Shown in pieces: positions 46,701 through 59,702 of a stretch of 64,000 nt of DNA (its first letter is position 1; each line of letters begins with the position of its first letter). Position numbers and translations under genes: made by a program. Origin of the DNA: Neopestalotiopsis rosae (lineage: Eukaryota > Ascomycota > Sordariomycetes > Amphisphaeriales > Sporocadaceae); NCBI GenBank assembly GCA_023078685.1, contig JALGAS010000002.1, positions 1,922,001 through 1,986,000 on the forward strand, read 5' to 3'. The notes beneath the pieces were generated by a model. It searched no databases, had not been told where the DNA came from, and saw only the letters and a program-made list of their open reading frames with translations.

Positions 46701-47778
46701 TGCCACCACCGCTAAATGGTGGTCGCCTGAGCTGGCGGACCATATCGAAGTCTGGCTCGGAGACCTCGCGCGACCGCGGCTGGGCGTTTCCACAGACCAG
46801 TGGGCACGCCTCGAGGGAACCTGCGCCGAGACATCAGAGGCAGTCACGGCCGTCATCCACAACGGCGCGGTCGTCAACTGGTCCTCGAGCTACGAGCGAC
46901 TTCGCGCGACCAATGTTCTGAGCACAGTACAAATCCTGGAGCTCGCATTGGCTGGAGCTGGGTACCTGCGACACCTTACGTATGTCTCGGGCGGCGAGAT
47001 GCACCTCACAGAGGCCGCAGTAGCAAAGGACCCCTCTCGCCTTTCATCGGCAGACGGCTACTCGCAGTCCAAGTTTGCATCCGACCTGATAGTTCAGCGA
47101 TGCGTAGCTCGCGTCCCTACTGACCGTCGCGTCAACATGGTCAAGCCCGGCATCATCATTGGCACGGCCACCGAGGGCATCTCCAACACGGATGACTACA
47201 TCTGGCGGCTGGTCGCGGGAGCATGCGAAGCCGGGGCGTACGTCGACGGGGAGCAGGACGCCGTCGTCTGCCTTGCCGGCGCAGATCATGTCGCGCGACG
47301 CATTATCGATGCGTGCCTCGGCGGCAAACATGAGGACGACGCTCTGAGAATGATGCAAGGCGTCACCGTGCGAGACTTTTGGAAGGTGGTTTCGGAGGGC
47401 ACGGGCCTGGAGCTGCAGGCGATGAATTTTGACGACTGGCTCAAGGTCGTGAATGCCAATGTGTCCCGCAAAGGACCGTCGCACCTCCTCTGGCCTGTTA
47501 TGGAGTGGGTGGAACAGCGCAAGGGCAGGATCGGCGATGCCCGTCTAGCGACGTGTAAGGCAGGTAGCTGTACTGGTCATTACCTCGGCCCTGATATCGG
47601 ACAAGGCAACAGTACACATGTTGCGGAATGCGCACAGGGCAAGGAAACCAAAGAGGAGACTTTGAAAGCGCTGCGCAAAAGTGTGGACTACCTCTCCGGA
47701 CTACGCTTTTTGCAAGATGAGGTGCCTCTGGATGGTCCAAGGCAAGATGTATTTCGTCGGTCTGCGGTGAATAGCTAG
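43757..47778 (+). CDS. NRPS-like enzyme: partial C, adenylation, thiolation, thioester reductase
   Basis: Exons 43757-44197, 44257-45328 and 45383-47778; 1302 residues. The N-terminal ~210 residues resemble the C-terminal lobe of a condensation domain (SVYKLVFATLLHQY) but lack the HHxxxDG catalytic motif. The A domain (about 225-740) has AFTSGSTGTPKGIVHTH, HSYGPAES, the GDLVRYLPDG region and the A10 lysine in NGKLDR. Asp420 (FDVSM) sits where the alpha-amino group is bound, pointing to an alpha-amino acid substrate. The T domain carries LGLDSLSL with the phosphopantetheine Ser near 810. The R domain (about 895-1300) shows the NADPH motif TGASGFLG and the YxxxK pair in GYSQSKF. Such enzymes load an acid and release it as an aldehyde or alcohol. 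It is the likely backbone enzyme of the cluster. It needs a phosphopantetheinyl transferase encoded elsewhere. Confidence 0.93.
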
Positions 47779-48559
47779 ATGGTTGGGTTACAAATATGAA
47801 CTTCTGAGTCCTCATTCTGGACGAGAAGGTAGCTAGAGTTTTCGTAGAGTACTCCGGTATACGAATCGCTGTAAGCGGTCATTCAGCATACTCATGGCTC
47901 TCGTCTGTGCTGCTTAGCTCGGTGTCTACTCAAGTTCAAGAGTCAAATGCCCCTTGAACACTGTGGTTATACCGAGATGACCCTGTTCCAATTGAAATCT
48001 TCGTGATAATTGATGTATTAGTGCAGCGTCCTGTGACTGCCCCTATGCTACGGCACCAATAGCCCGTGTCTTGCCCCTGTGTAGCCCAGAGTCGAGCTCT
48101 TGTAACAGTATCTATACTTCTAAACCCCTTGATTCTCTCTGAGGCGGGAGGAGAGACCTTTCGACACTATTCCATTGCCCCCAGAACTTCTAATAACGAA
48201 ATTTGGCTTCTGAGTTCAGGTATGATGATGCAGGAAGTCTATCTAATAATTCGACTCTACCTCGACGGGGCCCTTTCTTTTTCTTTTGTTGAATCTCATA
48301 CAGGAAACTGATACCGTGTTGTGGAGATTTTGAATACAGATCGACAGAAACCCATATAATCAGATTCTCATATCAAGAAACCGGTGGCACTCCGATGCCG
48401 ACGATGTGTCCACGATGTACATCATGGAAACAATGTATGCCGTGAGTTGTGTTTGCATTCTCGGCCCATGTACCATCATGGACCTGTGCAATAACGCGCT
48501 TACGAAAAGCCAAATATTGGGTAGCTGTAACCGTTAGTGAAAGCAGTTTCATAAGTTTC
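47779..48559. other. Convergent intergenic region, no gene seen
   Basis: It holds the 3' flanks of the NRPS-like gene and of the bZIP gene on the opposite strand. Frames are short and motif-free. Confidence 0.5.
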
Positions 48560-49761
48560 TCAACAATCAGAACAGACCTTCATTTGTAGAACACTCGCCA
48601 TATGTCGCCAATCTATCGATTGTGACCTTGTACCGTATGACTTCAGAACGTCCATGAAACTCGAACCGTCTGACTCGGTGAAAATGCGAAGCTCGGACAG
48701 CAGGACCTCTTCTGCCGAGTGAAGAATGTGGTCCTTGCAGCGATGCGCTTGATCGCCGACCCAATTTGGAGACCCTGCACAAATATCTCTGAGGAGTTCC
48801 GACAGCCCGTGCCGGTCGCTCGACTCACGTGCTGCTGACCAGGTAGGCCCTTCGGGTTTTGCTGTATAATAGTTGTGTATAGCCGTGTCGAAATCTTTGA
48901 ACCCTGCGTCTTCAGAGCATTTCAAGAGAAATTCGATACGCTGCTGGAGCGTTGCCGTTGCTGGAGGTCGTGATGATCTATGTGCACTTCCAGCATATTC
49001 AGACCACGAAGAGCTGCTCGCTTCCCGAGCGCCCCGAACTGAAGCGGTAGTCGAGTCCATCCTCCCGACCTGCTCGAGGAAGTTCGCCTCCTCGTAATTT
49101 TGCGTCTCCCAGTCGCCAGTTGATTGCTGAAAGCGCTTGCGACAATTTTGTCGTTCCTCACCCACAATTTGATCGATTTGGTGTGAGACTGAAATAGACG
49201 GGTCGACGACAGTCTGCTCATCTGATTCGCCTTGCATCATGACGTCGGCCTGGGCTTGTAGATCTCGTGATGGTGACCAGAACATTCCTGATTCCTCTGA
49301 AAACTGTGTTCTCATCGTTTCCTGGGTTATAATAAAGGCAGAACTATCCATCCCCTGGAGAGGTGTCTTGTTAGACTCAAATCTTTATGAAAGAGGATTA
49401 TGAGAACTACCTTTTGTGTAATCGGTAATTGTGATCCAGTTTGCGATTCGAGAGTTTCCTGTGGAGTCTTTGTGTCTTGTGATTGCCAGTCGATTGGCTT
49501 TGCTTCTGGTGTCCCTAGGACCGCTAGCATGCTGGTCTGCGCTGCAAGCTGCTCTTCCAAATCTCTAATCCTCTGCTTCATATTCCGACCTTGATTGCAT
49601 TATCAACATTGTGGGGAACTCATATGACGCTGATGAGAATACTGACGGTAGTTTCTCTGCGCCAATCGATTCTGTGCTCTTCTCTTGTCCGCAAAATCGC
49701 TCATCATTCTCCAGTCGTCTTCGGGTGCTACTTCAGTTGAAACTTCATTTGGAGGAGTCAT
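48560..49761 (-). CDS. bZIP transcription factor, probable cluster regulator
   Basis: Exons 49761-49647, 49589-49411 and 49354-48560; 362 residues. The basic region DKRRAQNRLAQRNYRR spans the first splice and has the invariant Asn31 and Arg39 of bZIP proteins. It runs into NMKQRIRDLEEQLAAQ, where Leu49, Leu53 and later Leu60/63 start a short zipper. The middle is Ser/Gln-rich. The C-terminal region (RIEFLLKCSEDAGFKDFD and following) resembles the helical C-terminus of other fungal bZIPs found near metabolic clusters, rather than the cysteine-rich Yap1 domain. By inference it dimerises and controls the neighbouring biosynthetic genes through TGAC-containing sites. It lies 0.8 kb from the NRPS-like gene, convergent with it. 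Confidence 0.88.
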
Positions 49762-52700
49762 TGTAAAAACCGGTCAGATATGCTGCTGATATAATGTGTC
49801 GTTGATACGGTTTGTGAGTACATATACACGAAAACATATGATTCGACTTGTGGTCCGTTCAGTACTCCAACAGTGGGCTCATGCTGTGGATATAATGCAC
49901 CCCGGCATTCCGACAAGCTCGAGATGGGTTCGAAGATCTACATTATGAAGATTTGGGAGGGCAGAGGGCTGAGATCCATTCTCTACATCTCTCCACAAAA
50001 CCAGCCGTTAGGAATCGGAAATTTGGCTCTTTGAAGAAAAGATTGTTCGGCAGATGCATGAATGGTTAGCGAGGTATCCACTCATAAAGTATGTACCTTG
50101 GGGACCCTGAATCTCTCCTTCAGGACAAAGAGGGAAACTCTGCAAGAGCAATCTAAGTTTTGCATGATCAGGGTGTGCGTTTAATTGGACCAATGATGTT
50201 ATATCCTTGTACACCTCTGCTTTGCCATTATGTTCATGAACGTGGTTGCTGATCAAACAATTAGAGTTCTTAGTGTCACAACAGACCTGTGAGCCACATC
50301 ATGACTTATTGTTACGTATTAGAATTGAAGTATAAATCGTGGATCACAACGGGAGCAACCGCAATGCAATGGACATGGACTGTGGCTCTTGCTCGACTAA
50401 TGCAGGGTGTCACCGTCTAGTGTTGAATGGGCATGTCTATAACAAGGGCTATTAGTGGAGGAATTTACGGCAGCTAGCAAGGGGTCCGCCTAGCTTCAAG
50501 CACGCTGGAGAGAACGTAATATTGCTTCACGACGTCAAAGTATGCCTCTAATAAGCTGATAGCCAGAGTACAACTGAATGCTGGGCATTTTGTCCGTGTC
50601 GTCTTGCAACAGTCGAACAGATTTGGACCACTGAGAGGCAATGATGTGAAATACATGGGCAGTTTCATGCCTAGGAACATGCGGTGCCTTACTTACCATT
50701 TCGTTCAGGGTCTTATTGCCGCCTTCTTTACTGATGACTGCATGATCGAATGTTCTCGCATGATCGATCTTGCATATATATGAAAGCCAATATCATAGTT
50801 TGTACAACTCAGAGGGTCAATGATGGGGACGGAACGGGACGGCCCTCAAACCCGCCCCCGAGTGTTCTCCCTGTGAAGTGCGCGAGTCATTTGGGCGAGC
50901 AGGCCGGCTAGCCTTGAATAGTCCATGTCGGAGCTAGCACGTCGTCCTATCTAATTCGCCAAAAGCGAGAGAAAACAAGTTTTATTTTCCAATGCAGTTC
51001 CAGCTGGCCTTGTCATACACAAATCGCGTATGACAACCATGTAATGAGGAAACTTTAGAGGTGGTACTGCTTGACAAGCTATGCGAAAATCAATAAACTA
51101 CTAGACCACATTGGTGCGAGACCCATCTCTCAGTTTGTTCAAGCAAGGTCCCGTTTTACCCAGATGTCTTTGTACAGGTGGAGGTTTATTAAGCTTTTGC
51201 CAAGTTCGCCTGCTGCTGCAGAATGGTGAGTTGGTTGTCGGTGGAGGAATCTCGACCTTCCCCGTCTTCATTTTGCCTTGGCAACGTCGTCGCCCCTGGA
51301 AATTATAGTGGACTCGAACGTTGGTATATGACTATAACTCTTATTCTTTAGCTTCGGCATATCGCTATATGGAAACCTATATGATCCTAATGAATTGTAG
51401 TCAAGTATGTGTGTGCCGGCACTAGTACAGCAACTCTTCATAGCCGCGGTTGTAGCCTCACTTCGATCTCATTCTGATCCATTCCATTGCTGAAGACTGT
51501 ATCCCAGCAACAATATGCATGCGTCCTGAACACAAAGCTCCCCCTCTATGTCCGCGTTTGTCGTGTAATGGTGTATTTTTCTGTTTTTCTATGCAAAGAC
51601 CGGGGCCAAGTGGGCAAGAGGCGGAATAATAGTACCAAACATACGAAGGTACTGTAGCAAGCAATTCTCTGTGCATGAACGTCTGCACAGTATCGACTTG
51701 AGCCAAGTCCCCAGACAGGAGGTACGTAGCATTCCCCAGCTGTTCGGATCGCCAGCACCATCTCGGATGTCGCCGTAGCGTGGTCTGTGTGCCACTCCGG
51801 CGGAGAAAGCTGGGACAAGGAATAGAAACATCAAGACGGCCCCACAATCCGCCTGGGGACCAGCTTCAGGACCTGATACAAGCAGCTTGGGTACAGGACA
51901 ATGTTCCTACGTATGCAAAAGTATGTCGCCGTATTGCCTAGGTAGGTAAGCCGCGGGATCTCAGCCCACTCTAAAGGGTCATCGCTTGGCACATACGCCG
52001 GCGCACGCGGCATTGTGCGTTAGCATATGGATCCCTCTGAACTTTAAATCTAAAGCGGGAAGCTGACCTTGGGCTACCTCGCCAGTAGGTATCTGCAACT
52101 TTTGCACGTGGTGCGGAGCTTTGCCCTTTTTTCTATCACCAACCATGGCATCTGCTTTCTGGCCAGGGGCAAACCGACTGAATGTATTCTTTGACCATCG
52201 TGGGATGACACTGCTATCAATTCGTGAGACCATGCCACGTGTGAATCCGAGCTCTGTATTCTATCTCATTTGCTATCAGTGAGAAGACAAATATGGATAT
52301 CAGATGGCATTGCCGGTATCCCAGTGGGTATAATACATATGGACAATGCACAATCAAGGTATAACAGGCTCAGAGTGGAGGACCAAGTGGAATGCTCAAA
52401 CAAGTACTTACACATAGGGGCAAGAGGATGTCTGTATCTAGTTTTGTAGTGGGACGTGGAGCCTAGACTATAGGTGAGCAGGACCATATTTCGACATTCG
52501 TTCCTTGACTCCTAAAGATAGCAGCCATTCACCGATTTTACGGGCAAGGAAGAGACGACAAAGAGACAAATTTGCGAGTGAACATCTACTAAAATATTCT
52601 GAGAAGTAACATGGAAATCTATCTGCTTGGGGATCTGTAGCCTGTCTTATCACAAATTGCAAAGTGCAAATGCAGTAATTATCAGGTGGCTAACATAATT

Positions 52701-53230
52701 GGATCTCCCTGTGGTGAAGGTATCTCTCGTTGGCAACGCACCCGTTCGAGCGCCACGTTAGTTGAACATAAACATACACAATTTGTTGTATAGGTTGATC
52801 TGAAAGGCGATGCCTTCTCCCTGATTCAACATGAGCTGCATAGCCATTTAGGTAGCCACATATGGTAATTTACGAGTCAAATGTATAGGGCACTGTAGTA
52901 TAGCGATTGCCGAACCGTCCTCCCCGCTTATATACATAGTAAGGGGCCGTGACGCGTAACGCGCACAGATACTTTCAGCCCAATGAGGCAAATGTCGACA
53001 TGGTTAAAGTACAGCACGGGCTCTCATGAGCGGTGAGGAGTCAGGACAATGTTTCTTTAAACTGAATCTGTTCGGTCCCGAATCTACGCTGCGAGTCATC
53101 ACAGCTCAAGAAGTTTCAAAGTCAGTATTCCAAAGAAAATGGCGTGATTAAAATGTTGTGATTGTAATGCTAGATGAGGGAGCAAATATTCAGCAGGGCC
53201 TGGAAACCTTATATAAACCTAAATTATAAT
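49762..53230. other. Gene-poor transition zone before the AT-rich block
   Basis: The first few hundred bases are upstream DNA of the bZIP gene. Two minus-strand frames look faintly protein-like: 50008-50256 (containing AEVYKDITSLVQLNAHPDHA) and 50474-50680 (containing ISLLEAYFDVVKQYYVLSSV). They lack motifs I recognise and could be relics or exons of a small unknown gene. Nothing supportable is seen from 50,700 to 53,230; composition becomes steadily more AT-rich. Confidence 0.35.
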
Positions 53231-55890
53231 TACACCCTAGTCTCGATATAACGATTTTCATTTATAAGGGATTATATCGTTATAGCAAAAATAACGTAAT
53301 AAATTATAAATAAGGTATGGCCCCCTTATATAAATTATTATGGGAATAAAATATGCACCGTATTACACTAAATATTAATTTATAAGCTGCTACACCCTGC
53401 TTAAATTTATTTCCCTTTTTTTGCGGTAAATTATATTTAGCAGCTTATTATATAGCTATTATATTAGCATATAATTAATTTTATTATCCTGCTGCTTTAG
53501 TTATTAAATAATAGTTTTTAATATATTTACGGCTTTACGAAATAATATCTACCGTAGTTATTTAATATTATTTTCCTCGTCGTCCGTAATATTAAAAATA
53601 TAAGCTTTTATAATATAATTAAAAATAAATTTAAAATTATCCTAATATTACGTTATAATAGCTTTTTCGTTATTTAAATTAAAAAACTAAATAATTTCCA
53701 TAATAACCCGGATAACACTAGCCTGCTTTAATTAATATAATTAGCGCTAGCCTTTTTTAAATTAATATTATTTTTAATCCCACCCCGGTAGCTTATTTTT
53801 AAGATTAAAAATTATATTAAATAAAATGCTTTTTCGCTAATAATTTATAATAAAATTAAATTTAACCTTACGTTATATTTAAACTAATTAAAAAATAGCC
53901 TATAATAAATTTATTAATAAAAAGGCGTTTTTATTATCTAAAATATATATAACGATAAAATTTAGCTATTTCCGTTTATATTATTTTTTAAAATTTTTAA
54001 TAATTCCCTAATTAAAAAACTAATAAAATAAAATGTAATTAAATAATAAAAACTTAATTTTAATATTTAAGAAATTATTAGCTTATTATACCTGGTTAAA
54101 AATAATATAATAAGATTTATATTTATTTATTAATAATAATATTTTTTTCCTAATTATTTACCGATTAAATTAATATAAATATTTTTTAAAAACCTTTAAA
54201 TTTATTTAGCCTTTTTTATTATTTTTATATATAATTAGCAAATAATTAATTAATTTATTTTAGCTGCTAAAATAGCGTAAATTTTTTAATTTGCTAAATA
54301 TTTAGCAATTAAGCTTTTAAATACCGTCGGAATTTACCGTATAATAAATAATAATTTTAGCTTTATTTTTTATACCTTTTTACTTATAAATAACTAATGT
54401 ACGGTTAAAGGATATTTTTTAATATAAGCCGGTTTTATTATAATTAAAAATATTTATATTTTTATATTATTTAACGATTTCCCGAAATTCGTTTATTTTA
54501 TCCTTAATACCGATACGATTAGCTAAACCTTCCTCGCTAGCTTTTTTATATTATTTAATATTATACCGCTTTTTAAATTTATTAAGCTAGCCGATAAAAA
54601 AACCGGAAATAAATTATTAATTATATTAAAAAAGCTTAATTTATAATTATTAAGCCGCAATTTGCAGCATTTCCCTAATAACCGTAAAATAGCAATATTA
54701 TATATATTATTATTAATTAAATAACGTATTTTTAAGGTTTAACCACCGGGGGGTTATAACGATTATACTACGGTTTCCTAAAATAAACCTGAGTATAAAA
54801 GGTATTGGGGGTTTATGCTAATAGGGAACGCTAGCTAAGATATTAAATTGAGCAATAAGTAATTAATAATAATAATTTTAAATTAATTCATAAATATAAT
54901 CGTTAAAGCGTATTAAATACTTTACTTATAGGTAAGATAAATGCTTAAATTAATCACTAAGGTAATAATTATTTATATAACCGTAGGAAATCCGTCCCTA
55001 ATATATCCATTTATTCCCTTATTAATATTTGCTTGGATCACCTTTATTAGTGGTGACCCTCACGGTTAGATCACTAATCCGGTAGTAAGTCTCACGTTTG
55101 GCTCATTGAGCTGGGTGTGAGCCTGTTGTTAGCTGCTAGCAGCTATTAGCCCTTTACCTATATTCGGGCTAGTTCTAGTGCTTAGCCCCGCAATATTCTT
55201 TTTTAAGCGCTAATATAATTATTTATCTTTTTGCAAGGGTGCATATTCGTAATAGGGGTTTTATTTTTCTGGGTTCCCGTACGATTTCCTTTAAAAATCG
55301 CATTATTAAAATATTTATATTTAGCAAATAAAAATTCCGAAATAATAAATTAATTAATTTTATAGCCGAATTTATGCGTAAAATAACGCGCTAAATTCCT
55401 TTAACGTTATACCGGGATTTAAATAACTTTTTAGCGGATAAGCTACCGCTAATATTCATTAATAGCGTAGCGCTTTTGCTTAATTATTAAAATTATTTTC
55501 GTCGCGTAAATTAAAGTAATTAAATAAAATTAAAATAATAATAATCGGACGAAATTTAACTAAATTATAATAATAAAGGCATCGTTATTTATATAAGAAT
55601 AAATTAATTTTAAATAGCGATATAACCCCTGGCTATAATAAAATTAAATGGAGTTTATTATTAATATACGAAAATTCTAATATTTTTTATTATTACCGTA
55701 CCACCCACAAATATTATTATTATATAACGATACTTATAAAAATCCACTAATTTATATCGGTTAATTTAATAAAATAAATATAAGGGTATTTATCGTTAAT
55801 ATATAGCTAAATATTCGTTTATAAATAATGGCAACGGTATAAACTAAAATCGTTAGCTAACTGAAATCGTTTTAACGAGAGTTGGGTATA
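53231..55890. mobile_element. RIP-degraded Tc1/mariner-type DNA transposon
   Basis: The left end (from 53231) and the reverse complement of the right end (to 55890) match at 22 of the first 27 positions by hand count. Both carry TCTCG followed shortly by AACGATTT. Each end is bordered by TA, the target duplicated by Tc1/mariner elements, Fot/pogo types being common in fungi. The interior is almost free of CpA and TpG but keeps CpG, the RIP pattern, and no transposase frame survives. The length of about 2.66 kb includes a less mutated inner segment, so the original element may have been near 2 kb. Confidence 0.65.
54730..55260. repeat. Less mutated insert inside the RIP-degraded element
   Basis: Composition changes sharply within the transposon. 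This stretch retains CA and TG dinucleotides and GC-rich words such as ACCACCGGGGGG and CTCATTGAGCTGGGTGTGAG. It contains short inverted repeats (ATCACC...GGTGACC near 55,038-55,060). It may be a later nested insertion that escaped RIP. The boundaries are approximate. Confidence 0.4.
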
Positions 55891-57390
55891 TCCAGGAAAG
55901 CTAATGCAGCTATAATACGGGGATCAGCGCGCGGATCTGCAAATAGTCGTCTCCGGATTCTTGGCAGGGCGGGACCGGTCAGCGAGACAGCCTATTGGCG
56001 AGTTGGGCACGTCAATGCCGGGCGGCAAAGCTAGCACGGATCGAGCCTTATGTATATGACCCCCCCGGCTACAAACGGTCAGGAAACAAGGTTCCAAGGT
56101 GAAGGGGCTGTGGAAGCTGTTCTGCGGGAAGACTTTATCCGCAGCTGTCGATTTCGCAGATTGGCAATCACGGCAATCTGGCTCGGATTTTACGCTTTCA
56201 TCGCCTTTAATCGCCCTCGGCTTTATAATTCATCCGCTGTCTACAGGGAATCCACGACCAGGCTCTCGCCAAAGCATATGTAACGCCATAGAAGTGCCAA
56301 CTCCATTACTTCAACAAAGTGGCCGACGCCTGGAAAAGGAGAATCTCATGGACTGCGCTTTCGCACTATAATGCTTCCGTACGGAAGTCGCTGACTCAGG
56401 CTGAGCTGGCGGTCAATCAACAACATAGCTCCTGCTCAGCTGACGCCAGAATACGGATTTTCAATCATTATGGTCAGGAATTGTTCTTGACCGAGAACGA
56501 GAACGACAGAGTACGAAAAATCGCGGCTGGCAGCGGGGCTCCCGGCAGGCAAGTGGTACTCAGGTACATTGTGCGGTGGGCAACTTTTTTGAGCGACTTC
56601 CGTATTGCCTCGGCGATTTCCAACTACAACGGCAAAAGACGTCGGCGTGCCTGAAACTTCTTTCCAGCGGCGGCCCCGACGCAAGCCACCGTGGCCCACT
56701 TCGAAATCTTCAACACATGGGGAATTCATGAACTCTATTGGAGTCCTCCAATCGTGCATAGTACTATACTGCTGCCCGGGCAGACCAGCGAGCATCCGAC
56801 ATCCCGTGAGTCACGCGGTTCAGTGACTCCTCGATGCTGGTGTAATGATCGGACATGGATTCCTTCAGGAGGTCGCCCCCAATTGAGGCCTCGATCGCGG
56901 CTGTTGGCTGCATACTCCAACGATCGGCTGCACCACGCATGCCTTGGAAATCGTCAAGAGCTTGACACCCACTGCATATTGACGTGTTCTCATCGATTTG
57001 AGTGTTGGAATGAACACCAGAAGACATGCACAGCCCTGGTCAACACAGCCAATGATTTTTCACTGGCCTACGAGCGCAAATCCAGACGGTCTGAGCCGGA
57101 GGCTTTCACCAAATCTCTATATGTCCGCCACTGTGCAGAAACATTTTCATACTTGCTTACCTTGATTACACTTATCTGTGTACAGGCTACACCATATAAT
57201 GCAGAGTCACCGATGCGAACTACTAGCTGGGGGTTTCACATCTCCATAGTATTTCGAAATAGAAGCAGAGTATTCGATTCAAAGGCTTTCCTCCGCAACG
57301 CTATGGCCAATGTGGGATCAAAAGACTTGCCACCCAAGCTTAGAGGTACTGGACTTATGCTTATAAATTCATCGTCGGCATAATAAATCT
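55891..57390. other. Ordinary-composition island between two AT-rich blocks
   Basis: About 1.5 kb of normal base composition lies directly beside the transposon end and returns abruptly to AT-rich DNA near 57,390. The longest open frame (56691-57383, plus, 230 codons) and a minus-strand frame at 56764-57027 show no recognised motif. It may be a fragment of unique host DNA split off by transposon insertions, or a single-copy element. Function is unknown. Confidence 0.45.
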
Positions 57391-58350
57391 TTGGTAATTA
57401 CTCTTAATTATATAGCAATTTAATAGGCTTATAATATATATTATATTTAATATATATTTATATTATATTTATATTAATTTTTTAAATTATATTTATTAAT
57501 ATAAAAATAAGCTTTATTAAAATAAACCTAATTTAATTTTAAATTATATTTTAATTTAATATATAATTTTAAATTATATTTTAATTTTTAAAAAAGGTAT
57601 ATTTATATATCGGCGATTCCTTTTATAAAACGCTAATACGGCGCTAACGGCTAAAAAAACCTCGATAATAGCGGTTACGTATATTTAGCATTAAATTTTA
57701 AATTAATTTTAATTTAATTTAAAATTATTATTAAAAATATATTAATTAGCGAATAAACGCTTATTCCGCTAAAAAGCGATATTAATTAGCCGGGCGTAAT
57801 AAGGAATTTTACCGGGCCGCGAGGGGTTTGCGGGGGTAGGCTTATAGCGGTAATAGCGGTAATAATAAATTATTTAAAAAAAGGGAAGGAAAAGGGATTA
57901 GCGCTAGCAAAATCGGATTTTATAGCATTTTTGCGGGCTTTACCCTTATTTTTCGATTTTTTTTTATTTTTTATTTTTTATTTTATTTTTTAACGCTTTT
58001 TTTTAGCGTTTTATTTTAATATAAATTTAAATTAATTTTTATTTAATTTTAAATTAATTCGTTTATATAAAGCTTTACGGTTGCGGTTATAGCTGCGATT
58101 ATAAAAAACGCGCTATTAAAGGGTTTTATAATCGGGGAAATAACGGGGGCGATACGAAAAAGGCGATAACGAAAACGAAACGGGCGAAAGCGAAATTTTA
58201 TTAAATTGCGCTATATAATAAATTTAATTAAAAATTAATTTTATTATAAATTTTAAATATATAATTATATAATTTATATTTTTTTAATAAAAAAATATAA
58301 ATTCGTCGTTTTTATCGGCAATTATCCGATTAGCATTTTATAATAAATTA

Positions 58351-58436
58351 ATTTTAAACCGTTTTTAAATATAAAATATTATATCGCGTTTTAATTTTAA
58401 ACCGTTTTTAAATATAAAATATTATATCGCGTTTTA
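58351..58436. repeat. Exact 43-bp tandem duplication in the AT block
   Basis: Two identical adjacent 43-base units begin with ATTTTAAACCGTTTTTAAAT. Their perfect identity inside heavily mutated DNA means the duplication arose after most of the mutation. Confidence 0.85.
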
Positions 58437-59178
58437 ATTGAAATCCTAGCGGTAGGCGGCGTTATCGTCGTTAATAAATATTTATATAATATTAATTTAC
58501 GAATAATTTTAATTTAAATAAATTATTATACGTTATCGGCCTAATTATCGCTAATAATAATATTTTAATTAATATTATAAACGTTATAATTAATAATTAA
58601 TATTTATATAAAATTAATTTAAAAATAATTTTAATTTATATTTAATTTTTTATATCGTCGTTTTTAATTTTATTAGGCTTATAAGCTTCGTCGTTAATTT
58701 TAATATTAAAATAAATTTATAAAAAATAAATTTTAAATTAATTTTAATTTATATTTAATTTTTTATATTATCCGTATTAGCGAAATTATTTAATTCGTTA
58801 TTATCGTTATCGCTATCGCTTTTAATAACGTTTTTATTATTTAAAGCTTTATTTTATTTTATATTAATTTAAATTAATTTTAATTTATATTTAACTTTTT
58901 ATATTATCCGTATTATCGTTATTATCCGGTTTATTATTATTATTATCGCTTTTAATAATAACGTTTTCAATATTAAAAGCTTTATTTTATTTTAAATTAA
59001 TTTTAAATTAATTTTAAAATAAATTTAAAAATATATTTCGCTAATTAAAAATTCGTTATTATCTAAATTAATTTATATATAATAATTAATCGTCGTATAT
59101 TTTTAAATTATATTTAATATATATTATTTTATTTAAAAATAATAAATCGTTAATATCGATAATATTAATAAAAGGGTT

Positions 59179-59220
59179 AAAAAGCGTAGCCGAGGCGATA
59201 AAAAGCGTAGCCGAAGCGAA
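59179..59220. repeat. Two-copy 21-bp tandem repeat
   Basis: AAAAAGCGTAGCCGAGGCGAT is followed by a near-identical copy. It is GC-richer than its surroundings. Confidence 0.75.
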
Positions 59221-59590
59221 ACTAAGGCTATATTCGTTTTCCTCGTTATTTTTACCTTTAATAAGGAATTTTATTATTTTAATAATAATAAAACCCCTGC
59301 TATTAAAAAATTAAAGCTTAATTTTAGCTTATTTAAGATTAATCGTTTATTTCGTTTATATATAATTTTATATTAATTTAAAATTAATTTAAAATTAATT
59401 TAATTACGCGAATTAAAAAAATAGCGCAAATATATTATATTACCCGTCGACGTAAGCGGAATAATTATTTTATAATTACCGGGGATATAATTTAAAATTA
59501 AAATTATTTTAAATAAGCAGCGCGGGCTTAAATAACTCGTAATTAAATTAATTCGTTAATAAGCATAAAAAGCGGAAAATAATTAGCGAC

Positions 59591-59702
59591 GAGGATAAAG
59601 GGAGGATTAATAATAAGGATAAAAGGAGGATTAATAACGGGGATAAAAAAAGGATTAATAACGGGGATAAAAGGAAAATTAATAACGATAACGGGAGGAT
59701 TA
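59591..59702. repeat. 24-bp tandem repeat, about four imperfect copies
   Basis: Units of the form GGATAAAAGGAGGATTAATA recur with a period near 24 bases, differing by a few substitutions. Confidence 0.75.
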
